The notes beneath the pieces are model-generated. The model did not search any database. It was not told the origin of the DNA and saw only the letters and a program-made list of their open reading frames with translations. Position numbers and translations under genes: made by a program. Shown here one piece after another: positions 1 through 5,902 of a stretch of DNA of 6,895 nt. The DNA is from Gammaproteobacteria bacterium (lineage in GTDB: Bacteria > Pseudomonadota > Gammaproteobacteria > Steroidobacterales > SZUA-146), in contig JABDLQ010000347.1 of the NCBI GenBank assembly GCA_013002925.1, forward strand, positions 1-6,895, in the 5' to 3' direction. Position 1 is the first letter of the stretch. Each line of letters opens with the position of its first letter.

Positions 1-884
1 CGATCCTGCAGCAAAAAGACACGGACCAGGTTCTGGGCGGTGTCACTGCAAATCAGTTCGGCGATTGAGCGCGCCTCTTTTTCATACATCAGCGCCGGAT
101 CGCCGGCATATTCGCGCCACAGATCGAGAATTGCATAGGGTGCCGGATAGTGTTTGCGTGCGGCTTTTTTTGCCACCTGCTTTGCAGATAAACGTGCGAT
201 CAGCGGGCGCACTGCAGCACTGCTAAGCAAACGGTTCTTTAACGATGCTTTCTTTTTCTCCGGCGGCTTCATCGCAAACTGATGGGCCGTGCGTTCCAGG
301 TGCCGACGCGGTACCACCGCATCAACCAGTCCGATCTTACGTGCGGCGCCCGGTCGTAAACCACGTCCGGTCAGCATCATATCCAGAGCGGCCATTGGTC
401 CCACCAGGCGCGGTGCACGCACCGTGCCGCCAAAGCCCGGATGAATTCCCAACATTACTTCCGGCAAACCGAGGCGTGCACTGTCGTCATCAACGACAAT
501 CCGGTAGTCACAGGCAAGCGCAAGTTCCAATCCGCCGCCAAGTGCAAAACCATTGATCATTGCAATCGTTGTGACCTGCAAAGCTTCGATTCGGTCCATC
601 ACCATTTGCCCGGCACGGATCATTTCATAGGCCGCTTCCGGTGTGGTGACACCGCGAAACTCGGTGATATCGGCACCCGCAATAAAACCACTCTTTTTCG
701 CGGAGCAAAAAATTACGGCGCGTGGCTGTGAAGCTTCCAGTCCGGCAAGCTCTTCATCGAGCTGTTCCATCACTTCCCGCCCCAGGGAATTAGCACTGGA
801 GCCCGCTTTGTCCAGCCACACCCAGGCCACATTGTCTGCATCGGTTTCCACACGCCAGTGGCGGGGGGTCGTAGTACTGTTCAT
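1..884 (-). CDS. fadJ: FadJ-like multifunctional fatty acid oxidation protein (enoyl-CoA hydratase/3-hydroxyacyl-CoA dehydrogenase), N-terminal part
   Basis: This is the N-terminal 294 codons of a protein that runs off the left edge; the reading frame is open to base 1. Residues about 10-200 form a crotonase fold: IAGADI (69-73) and NGFALGGGLE (111-120) supply the oxyanion-hole glycines, and Glu120 and Glu142 (in LGLPEV) match the two catalytic glutamates of FadB/FadJ hydratases. GFGGTVRAPRLVG follows at 150-162. Residues 210-294, with KKAARKHYPAPYAILDLW, match the linker that joins the hydratase to the NAD-binding 3-hydroxyacyl-CoA dehydrogenase domain. That domain, with its GxGxxG motif, would lie beyond the window; family members are about 700 residues. 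The enzyme would hydrate trans-2-enoyl-CoA and oxidise the 3-hydroxyacyl-CoA in the cytoplasm. The ATG at 882-884 is preceded by a strong AAAGGAG. It sits 10 nt after the thiolase gene, in the fadI-fadJ order. FadJ rather than FadB is inferred from that order. Confidence 0.9.
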   Translation of the reverse strand, partial: MNSTTTPRHWRVETDADNVAWVWLDKAGSSANSLGREVMEQLDEELAGLEASQPRAVIFCSAKKSGFIAGADITEFRGVTTPEAAYEMIRAGQMVMDRIEALQVTTIAMINGFALGGGLELALACDYRIVVDDDSARLGLPEVMLGIHPGFGGTVRAPRLVGPMAALDMMLTGRGLRPGAARKIGLVDAVVPRRHLERTAHQFAMKPPEKKKASLKNRLLSSAAVRPLIARLSAKQVAKKAARKHYPAPYAILDLWREYAGDPALMYEKEARSIAELICSDTAQNLVRVFLLQD

Positions 885-889
885 GGTGA

Positions 890-896
890 CTCCTTT
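890..896 (-). promoter_or_regulatory. Ribosome binding site of the fadJ-like gene, overlapping the fadI stop codon
   Basis: The minus strand reads AAAGGAG followed by five bases and then the ATG at 882-884, a near-consensus Shine-Dalgarno sequence. It fixes the start of the fadJ-like gene. The site shares bases with the TAA stop (895-897) of the upstream thiolase gene, an arrangement compatible with translational coupling between the two subunits of the complex. Confidence 0.75.
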
Positions 897-2202
897 AAAC
901 TCGTTCCACTAACATTGCGCCGCCCTGGCCACCGCCGATACACAAGGTCGCGACGGCGCGTTTGGCCTGACGTTGCTGCAATACCTGCAAGGCATGCAGC
1001 GTTATGCGCGAGCCGCTGGCACCGACAGGGTGGCCAATACTGATGGCACCGCCATCGACATTGAGCTTCGCCATATCAAGTTCCCCTAACGCTCCGGGTA
1101 AACCAAGTTCCTGTCGGCAATACGTTTCGTCCTTCCATGCATTTCGACACGCCAGCACCTGTCCGGCAAAAGCCTCATTAATTTCCCAAATGTCGATATC
1201 GTCGAACGACAGCGAGTGGCGCTGCAATAACGGGGTGGAGGCATGCACCGGACCAAGACCCATTTGGGCCGGGTCGAGAGCAGCCCAGGCTACATCCACC
1301 AGCCGGCCCAACGGCTTGAGGTCGTATTTGTGGACGGCGTCCTCGCTGGCCAGCAGTAACATGGCCGCGCCATCAGTAATTTGCGAGCTGTTACCTGGAG
1401 TGACAATACCGACTCGTCGATCAAATGCCGGTTTCAGGCGTGCCAGCTTTTCCACACTGCTGTCGCGGCGCAGCCCGGTATCTTCCGTGTAGACCGTGCC
1501 TTTTGGCGAGTAGAGGTCAGTGACCTCCGTCATGCGCCCTTCGTCAAATGCATCGGCGAGCCGCAAATGACTCTGTACCGAGTACGCATCCATATCCTCG
1601 CGTGACACGGCAAAGCGATGCGAAATAATTTCACATGTCTGGCCCATGTTGACATTGATTGTGCTGTCATTGAGGCCACGAATCAGACCGATCACGGGGT
1701 TCAAAAAAGCGCGCATTGGCATCTTGGCCAGAGTTTTTACCTTGGCCCCGGCGCTACGGGCCCGGGCCGAGTCAGCGAACCAGTTTACGGCAGTGTCGTT
1801 ATACAGAAGCGGAGCGCGGCTCATCGCCTCCGTGCCACCTGCAAGCACCAGGTCGGCACGCCCTGAATTGATGTCCTTTGCGGCGGAGTCCAGTGCCTGC
1901 ATGGCGGATGCGCAATTACGCATGACGGTCCAGCCGGGAACCTTGTGACCACAGCCTGCACGTAATGCCAGAATACGGCCAATGTTGGCTTCATCGGGGC
2001 TTGGCATGGCACAACCGAGCACCACTTCATCGAGATCCATGGGTTCGATGGGTTGGCGGGCCAGGAGTGGCCGGGAGGCGGCAACGGCCAGATCAGACGC
2101 GCTGAATTCATTGGGTCGGCCGGCGGCGCGCAGAAACGGCGTGCGCAACCCATCAACAATAAAGACCGCTCTGTCGGGGTGATAAGCGCTCGATTGCATC
2201 AT
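895..2202 (-). CDS. fadI: FadI-like acetyl-CoA C-acyltransferase (3-ketoacyl-CoA thiolase)
   Basis: This 435-residue thiolase cleaves 3-ketoacyl-CoA with CoA to give acetyl-CoA and an acyl-CoA shortened by two carbons, the last step of beta-oxidation. The whole catalytic set is visible: nucleophile Cys97 in NCASAMQAL, NEAFA at 342-346, His391 in GHPVGASGSR, and Cys421 in CIGGGQGGAM. The N-terminal VDGLRTPF (17-23) and AGGTEAMSRAP (121-131) are typical of the family. It is longer than FadA/AtoB thiolases (about 390 residues) and has extra sequence after NEAFAGQVL (roughly 350-380), as in FadI and the mitochondrial trifunctional-protein beta subunit. It keeps NEAFA and GHPVGASG where FadI of Escherichia coli has HEAFA and GHPFAATG. 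The length and the FadJ-like partner directly downstream favour FadI, but acetoacetyl-CoA thiolase activity is possible. Tandem ATGs occur at 2202 and 2199; CTGGAG at 2209-2214 suits either. Confidence 0.9.
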   Translation of the reverse strand: MMQSSAYHPDRAVFIVDGLRTPFLRAAGRPNEFSASDLAVAASRPLLARQPIEPMDLDEVVLGCAMPSPDEANIGRILALRAGCGHKVPGWTVMRNCASAMQALDSAAKDINSGRADLVLAGGTEAMSRAPLLYNDTAVNWFADSARARSAGAKVKTLAKMPMRAFLNPVIGLIRGLNDSTINVNMGQTCEIISHRFAVSREDMDAYSVQSHLRLADAFDEGRMTEVTDLYSPKGTVYTEDTGLRRDSSVEKLARLKPAFDRRVGIVTPGNSSQITDGAAMLLLASEDAVHKYDLKPLGRLVDVAWAALDPAQMGLGPVHASTPLLQRHSLSFDDIDIWEINEAFAGQVLACRNAWKDETYCRQELGLPGALGELDMAKLNVDGGAISIGHPVGASGSRITLHALQVLQQRQAKRAVATLCIGGGQGGAMLVERV

Positions 2203-2208
2203 AAAATG

Positions 2209-2214
2209 CTCCAG
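2209..2214 (-). promoter_or_regulatory. Ribosome binding site of the fadI-like gene
   Basis: The minus strand reads CTGGAG, six bases before the first of two adjacent ATG codons (2202) and nine before the second (2199). It supports a start here but cannot separate the two. Confidence 0.5.
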
Positions 2215-2226
2215 ACAAGTTACTTC

Positions 2227-2255
2227 ATTATAGTTTAATAAGTATATGAATTATA
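2227..2255 (-). promoter_or_regulatory. Candidate -10 elements of the fadIJ promoter in an AT-rich patch
   Basis: The minus strand carries two perfect TATAAT hexamers, at 2250-2255 and 2227-2232, upstream of the fadI-like start. No good TTGACA-like -35 box lies 16-18 bases upstream of either; the nearest are weak ACTTTT/GACTTT matches around 2273-2279 for the distal one. In such AT-rich DNA these hexamers can arise by chance, so the exact promoter is uncertain. A promoter somewhere in 2215-2300 is likely, because this is the first intergenic gap upstream of the fadI-fadJ pair. Confidence 0.35.
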
Positions 2256-2371
2256 TATTAATAAAAGATTTTAAAAGTCTATAAATCATGGCATAGTTTT
2301 TTCGGCACCACAGGGTGAAACGAAATCATAGGTTTAAGATATACGCAACGCAACAAATTAGGTATTGCGGC

Positions 2372-3112
2372 TTACCCCGACGTGCTGATTTCAAAATCAA
2401 AGATCAGTGGCAGGTGATCCGACAGGGTAGTTTGTGCAATATCAAAACCGGTTTTCGTAATGCCGTCGCCGTACAACACGAAGTCCAGTTCGCGGCGCGG
2501 CGCATGGGACGGGTAGCTGGGCATGTTGTCCGGATTAGCACTGGTAAGCCTGGCGGCCTCCCGGAACAGGTACATTTCGTCATCGCCCCAGAACGTATTA
2601 AAGTCACCAGCGACGATCACCGGTTTACTCGATTCGCGAATCAGTTCATGCAGTCTTCGCAGCTGGTACTGGCGATGCCGGTATTTGAGCGATAAATGCA
2701 CTAAAAATATCGCAACGTCGTCTAGCTCCAGCTCGATGATCAGGCGCTTTATACCGGTATCGAAATAGTGAAATCGTTCGCCGTGAACCCGGGGCGCCGC
2801 CAAAAAGGCATTGCTCTGATTACGCAGAACCGGTACTCGCTTGGGAAATGACGCTTCCCCGTATTTGCACTGATAGATCGAATAATGACCCAGTGCCTCC
2901 GCAATTTCCTCCGCCTGGTTGACCCCTGAGCGTATCGAACCGGTATCGATTTCTATGAGCCCGACGATATCTGCGTCGGTCGCGCTGATAAACGCCGTAA
3001 TGTCAGAAAGGTTTTGTCGGTTGCTGCGTAAATAACCCGCTCCAGGTACCGGCAGGTTGAATGCTGCCCCGGCGCCGGCGCCGTAGCGAATGTTCCAGAT
3101 CACCATGCGCAT
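2372..3112 (-). CDS. Endonuclease/exonuclease/phosphatase (EEP) family protein
   Basis: This 246-residue protein is a complete, single-domain member of the EEP (DNase I-like) metal-dependent hydrolase superfamily. The conserved elements occur in order: WNIRYG at 6-11 (Asn7), the metal-binding Glu54 in LIEID, VHLSLK at 138-143 (His139), GDFN at 169-172 (Asp170, Asn172), LDFVL at 209-213 (Asp210), and SDHLP at 231-235 with the catalytic Asp-His pair. There is no signal peptide or membrane segment, so it is probably cytoplasmic. The family cleaves phosphodiester or phosphomonoester bonds in nucleic acids, lipids or sugars, and the sequence alone does not reveal the substrate. The ATG at 3110-3112 places the conserved WN motif at the usual distance from the N-terminus; the ATG two codons later is equally possible. 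The only Shine-Dalgarno-like sequence, GAGGG, lies 10 bases upstream. It is divergent from the maiA-like gene. Confidence 0.85.
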   Translation of the reverse strand: MRMVIWNIRYGAGAGAAFNLPVPGAGYLRSNRQNLSDITAFISATDADIVGLIEIDTGSIRSGVNQAEEIAEALGHYSIYQCKYGEASFPKRVPVLRNQSNAFLAAPRVHGERFHYFDTGIKRLIIELELDDVAIFLVHLSLKYRHRQYQLRRLHELIRESSKPVIVAGDFNTFWGDDEMYLFREAARLTSANPDNMPSYPSHAPRRELDFVLYGDGITKTGFDIAQTTLSDHLPLIFDFEISTSG

Positions 3113-3291
3113 CAGTAGCGCACCCTCGCAAAGCGGGATAGCGGTAAATATGCAGGAATGTGACGCACAGGCAGAAATTGCATAGGGAGGGAGAGGTGAT
3201 CAGATGCTGTAAAGGCGCAGGTTATCATATTGGCGATTCATTGCGGAGCATCATGCCCGTGTGGCATTAACTTTTACATCCCGGTGAGTCT

Positions 3292-3317
3292 GCCTGCAGG
3301 GGTTATCGATAGCAGGC
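3292..3317. repeat. Inverted repeat GCCTGC-N14-GCAGGC upstream of the maiA promoter
   Basis: GCCTGC at 3292-3297 is perfectly complemented by GCAGGC at 3312-3317, with a 14-base spacer. The left arm overlaps the 8-bp palindrome CCTGCAGG (3293-3300). The right arm ends nine bases before the candidate -35 box at 3327, a position suited to an operator or activator site. Six-base arms are short enough to arise by chance. Confidence 0.3.
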
Positions 3318-3326
3318 GGTCAACAG

Positions 3327-3355
3327 TTGGTACTGAATGATCGGGCAGGTACTAT
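3327..3355 (+). promoter_or_regulatory. Candidate sigma70-type promoter of the maiA-like gene
   Basis: TTGGTA (3327-3332) and TACTAT (3350-3355) each match four of six consensus positions and are separated by exactly 17 bases. Transcription would begin near 3362, giving a leader of about 29 nt before the ATG at 3391. This is a plausible housekeeping promoter recognised by pattern only. Confidence 0.4.
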
Positions 3356-3390
3356 GACAGGGCAACTTTATCATTGCAGGTTGGCATTTT

Positions 3391-4041
3391 ATGACAGAAC
3401 TTGTGCTTCACAATTACTTTCGCAGCTCCACCTCAATTCGAGTGCGCGCAGCATTGAACCTCAAGGGCCTGGACTATTTGTATGCAGCTTATGCCTTGCT
3501 CCAATCCGAACATCGTGCACATGCCTACCTGACGCTTAACCCGCAAGGGCTTGTACCGGCACTGCAAATCAGCCCGGAGAAAGTACTCACCCAATCACTT
3601 GCGATCATTGAATATCTCGATGAAGTCTACCCCACACCCCGACTGTTGCCGGAGGATGCTTTGGGCCGGGCGCGGGTGCGTGCGCTTGCGATGATTATCG
3701 GTTGTGATATTCACCCACTGAATAATTTGCGTGTCCTGCAGGCGCTGCGCAAAGATTTTGCCGCTTCCGATGGCCAGGTCACGACATGGTTTCAAACGTG
3801 GGTGCATGAAGGCTTTGCGGCACTTGAAAACCGGCTGGATCATGAGTCGGAAACCGGCGCGTTCTGTCACGGCGATGAGCCGGGACTCGCGGATATCTGT
3901 TTATACGCGCAAGTGCTGAACAACCAGCGCTTTAACGTGGATATGACGCCGTTTCCAAACATCTCGGAGATTTTTGCACGCTGCGAGAGTCTGCCGGCAT
4001 TTGCCAATGCACACCCGGCGCGTCAGCCAGATGCTGTGTAA
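3391..4041 (+). CDS. maiA: Maleylacetoacetate isomerase-like zeta-class glutathione S-transferase
   Basis: This 216-residue protein has the full zeta-GST layout and family length. An N-terminal thioredoxin fold contains YFRSSTSIRVRAALNLKGLDY (9-29), NPQGLVPAL (50-58, with the cis-proline loop) and TQSLAIIEYLDE (67-78, where Gln68-Ser69 bind the glutathione glutamyl group). A helical C-terminal domain contains DIHPLNNLRVL (106-116), PGLADICLYAQVLNNQRFNVDM (164-185) and PFPN (187-190), all hallmarks of maleylacetoacetate isomerases. The enzyme would use glutathione to isomerise maleylacetoacetate to fumarylacetoacetate in tyrosine/homogentisate breakdown; maleylpyruvate isomerase is an alternative. 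Thr14 stands where eukaryotic enzymes have the Cys of SSCSWR; the neighbouring serines 12, 13 and 15 are kept, and this position varies in bacteria. The ATG at 3391 matches the family N-terminus but has only a weak AGG upstream. No homogentisate dioxygenase or fumarylacetoacetase gene is in the window. Confidence 0.87.
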   Translation: MTELVLHNYFRSSTSIRVRAALNLKGLDYLYAAYALLQSEHRAHAYLTLNPQGLVPALQISPEKVLTQSLAIIEYLDEVYPTPRLLPEDALGRARVRALAMIIGCDIHPLNNLRVLQALRKDFAASDGQVTTWFQTWVHEGFAALENRLDHESETGAFCHGDEPGLADICLYAQVLNNQRFNVDMTPFPNISEIFARCESLPAFANAHPARQPDAV

Positions 4042-4046
4042 CCAGT

Positions 4047-4075
4047 CGGAACGTGTGGCCCGTCACAGTTTACCG
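4047..4075. other. Imperfect hairpin in the convergent maiA/ABC exporter gap
   Basis: The 35-nt gap between two convergent stop codons contains CGGAAC-GTG, an 8-base loop, then CAC-(A)-GTT-(TA)-CCG, which can fold into an interrupted stem on either strand. No T run follows on either strand, so it is not a classical intrinsic terminator. It may still help end the two converging transcripts. Confidence 0.25.
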
Positions 4076-4076
4076 A

Positions 4077-5867
4077 TTAACCAGCCACCCGTTGATCATT
4101 CAACTGCAAGGCGGCGAATTCCTGGTAAATCCCGTCCTGACGCAGCAGCTCCTCATGACTTCCCGTGGCGACCACACGGCCTTCATCCATGACAATGATA
4201 CGATCAACTTTGAGCACGGTTGCAAGCCGATGTGCGATGACCAACGTCGTGCGATTCTTCATGACATTATCCAGTGCCCGCTGCACGAGTGCTTCGCTCC
4301 TCGCATCCAGCGAACTGGTTGCCTCGTCCAGCAATAATATTGCCGGGTTACGCACCACCGCACGGGCGATGGCGATACGCTGCTGCTGACCACCGGACAG
4401 GCGGACGCCGCGCTCCCCGAGGTAAGTATCGTAACCATCCGTGAGATTGCGGATAAATTCGTCGGCAAGCGCAGTCTTTGCTGCTGCCACGACAGCCTCA
4501 TCGCTGACATCGGTCAGCCCATAAGCGATATTATCGCGAGCGCTGCAGGAAAATATTTCAGCGCGTTGTGCGACCAGCCCGAAACGGCTGCGCAGATCGG
4601 CCAATGCGACGCTACGAATATCGATACCGTTAACGCTGATCACACCGTGTTGGGGGTCGTAAAACCGCAACAACAAATCCATGACAGTTGACTTACCCGC
4701 GCCTGACGGGCCCACCAGCGCCACTGTTTCTCCCGGCGCAACCTGCAAAGAGAAATCTTTCAGAGCGAGGCGATCGGGCCGACTTGGGTAGCTAAAAGAG
4801 ACATCATTAAATTCAAACGCGCCCGTGGTGGTCGTGCCCAGGGGGTGCGGGGCGGCCGGCGACTGTATTTCGGATGCTGTGTGCATCAGCTCAGCGATGC
4901 GCTCTACAGCGCCTGCGGCACGCTGTACCGTTCCCCAGACTTCACTCAAACCACCAGCGGAGCTGGCAGCGAACAACGCATACAATATGAACTGGCTCAA
5001 CGTGCCAGCCGACATTGCTCCGGAGGCCACATCGTAAGCGCCACTGCGGAGCATCAATATGATTCCGCCAAACAGGGTGATGACCACGATCGCCGTCATC
5101 AGCGAGCGTGACACGATGCGTTTTTTTGCTTTGGCAAAAGACGTCATGACAGTTGCGGAGAAACGCTTGCGCTCAAATGGCTCGGCAGCAAAGGATTGCA
5201 CGGTATGAATCGCGTTAATCGACTCCGTCGCCAGCGCGCTGAAATCGGCGATGCTGTCCTGGCTTTGCCGGGACATTGCCCGGATGCGTCGCCCAAAGAA
5301 CAGAATAGGGGCCAGCACGACCGGTATGGCAAGTGCCAGAATGGCGGCCATTTTCGGGCTGGTAATAAACAGCATGACGATCGAACCGATGAGCACGGCA
5401 GCGCTGCGTAACGCAATCGAAAAACTGGACCCCACCACAGAATCGATGAGAGTGGTGTCGGTATTGAGTCGCGACAGCACCTCGCCTGTGCGAGTGTGTT
5501 CGAAAAACGACGGGCTCATTCCCGAAATATGGTGGTAAAGCGCAATCCGCACATCGGCCACGACGCGTTCACCCAGCCACGAGACCCAGTAAAAACGCAG
5601 CGAAGAAAACACGCCCATCATGACGGCAACAAGAAATACCCACAGAAAATGTCGATCCAGGTTGCCCGAGTTGGCGCTGTCAAAGCCATTATCGATCATT
5701 TCCCTTACCGCAGCTGGCAAAGCCAGCATTGCAAGTGCCGCAAGTATTAGAAAAATGAGCGCCAGCACTACCTGCTTCTTGTAAGGGCGGGCAAACGGCC
5801 ACAGAAATTTCAGTGGCTGCAAGCGCGCCAGCGCGGATTTTTTTTCGTCTTTTCCGGATTCAGTCAT
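4077..5867 (-). CDS. MsbA-related ABC exporter half-transporter (fused permease and ATPase)
   Basis: This 596-residue type IV ABC exporter half-molecule would work as a homodimer in the inner membrane. Six hydrophobic stretches (about 33-54, 76-94, 150-169, 174-192, 256-274 and 290-308) form the transmembrane domain. The nucleotide-binding domain follows: A-loop Tyr360 in SYPSRP, Walker A GPSGAGKST (386-394), Q-loop Gln434, signature LSGGQ (490-494), Walker B AILLLDE (509-515), D-loop SSLD (518-521) and H-loop His546. The Q-loop reads VAQRAEIF instead of the more usual VPQ followed by an acidic residue. It resembles the MsbA-related permease/ATPase group, whose substrate is not settled; lipid, peptide or drug export are all possible. 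The ATG at 5865-5867 is preferred because it gives the typical short charged N-terminus. An in-frame TTG at 5895-5897 would add ten residues; neither start has a clear Shine-Dalgarno sequence. The aminotransferase gene ends 35 nt upstream on the same strand. Confidence 0.9.
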   Translation of the reverse strand: MTESGKDEKKSALARLQPLKFLWPFARPYKKQVVLALIFLILAALAMLALPAAVREMIDNGFDSANSGNLDRHFLWVFLVAVMMGVFSSLRFYWVSWLGERVVADVRIALYHHISGMSPSFFEHTRTGEVLSRLNTDTTLIDSVVGSSFSIALRSAAVLIGSIVMLFITSPKMAAILALAIPVVLAPILFFGRRIRAMSRQSQDSIADFSALATESINAIHTVQSFAAEPFERKRFSATVMTSFAKAKKRIVSRSLMTAIVVITLFGGIILMLRSGAYDVASGAMSAGTLSQFILYALFAASSAGGLSEVWGTVQRAAGAVERIAELMHTASEIQSPAAPHPLGTTTTGAFEFNDVSFSYPSRPDRLALKDFSLQVAPGETVALVGPSGAGKSTVMDLLLRFYDPQHGVISVNGIDIRSVALADLRSRFGLVAQRAEIFSCSARDNIAYGLTDVSDEAVVAAAKTALADEFIRNLTDGYDTYLGERGVRLSGGQQQRIAIARAVVRNPAILLLDEATSSLDARSEALVQRALDNVMKNRTTLVIAHRLATVLKVDRIIVMDEGRVVATGSHEELLRQDGIYQEFAALQLNDQRVAG

Positions 5868-5880
5868 GGAGTATTTGTTA

Positions 5881-5896
5881 TGTCTGTCGACAGACA
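5881..5896. repeat. Perfect 16-bp palindrome between the aminotransferase-like gene and the ABC exporter
   Basis: TGTCTGTCGACAGACA is exactly its own reverse complement. It lies between the TAA of the PLP-enzyme gene (5903-5905) and the preferred ATG of the exporter (5865-5867), and its right end overlaps the alternative TTG start (5895-5897). It could be an operator for a dimeric regulator, or an intercistronic RNA hairpin. It is not followed by a T run, so it is not a typical intrinsic terminator. No regulator family can be assigned by eye. Confidence 0.5.
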
Positions 5897-5902
5897 ACGT
5901 GA

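Larger units (their letters stand above)
2203..2371. other. Intergenic region between the EEP gene and fadI, AT-rich in its left half
   Basis: This 169-nt gap separates two minus-strand genes. Positions about 2219-2288 are strikingly AT-rich compared with the flanking coding DNA. The rest (2289-2371) is more balanced. I see no convincing rho-independent terminator for the EEP gene: the only small hairpin (CACC/GGTG at 2306-2317) has its T run on the wrong side for a minus-strand transcript. No small reading frame with a ribosome binding site was found. Confidence 0.6.
3113..3390. other. Divergent intergenic region between the EEP gene and the maiA-like gene
   Basis: This 278-nt gap must contain the starts of two divergent transcripts. 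On the plus strand it holds a sigma70-like promoter candidate (3327-3355) and, just upstream, an inverted repeat (3292-3317). I could not pick a good minus-strand promoter for the EEP gene. No RNA gene, riboswitch or plausible small protein was seen. Confidence 0.6.

Noticed and set aside
245..912. Several overlapping plus-strand frames opposite the fadJ-like gene.
   Set aside because: The minus-strand hydratase frame is continuous from 884 to the left edge with intact catalytic residues, so these are antisense shadows.
1004..1492. A 162-codon open frame on the plus strand opposite the thiolase gene.
   Set aside because: It lies wholly antisense to a gene with complete catalytic motifs, resembles no protein family and is a by-product of codon bias in the true gene.
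2297..2317. T run next to a small CACC/GGTG hairpin, resembling an intrinsic terminator for the EEP gene.
   Set aside because: The stem is only four base pairs, and the T run is on the plus strand before the hairpin. A minus-strand transcript would have an A run after the stem, so it cannot act as a standard terminator.
3327..3539. A 70-codon plus-strand frame that starts upstream of and overlaps the maiA-like gene in another frame.
   Set aside because: It overlaps the candidate promoter and the conserved N-terminal domain of the MaiA-like protein, and it shows no recognisable motif.
5868..5897. TTG at 5895-5897 as the true start of the ABC exporter.
   Set aside because: It has no Shine-Dalgarno sequence, lies in the palindrome and adds ten residues with no family support. 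The ATG at 5865-5867 is the simpler choice, though TTG is not excluded.
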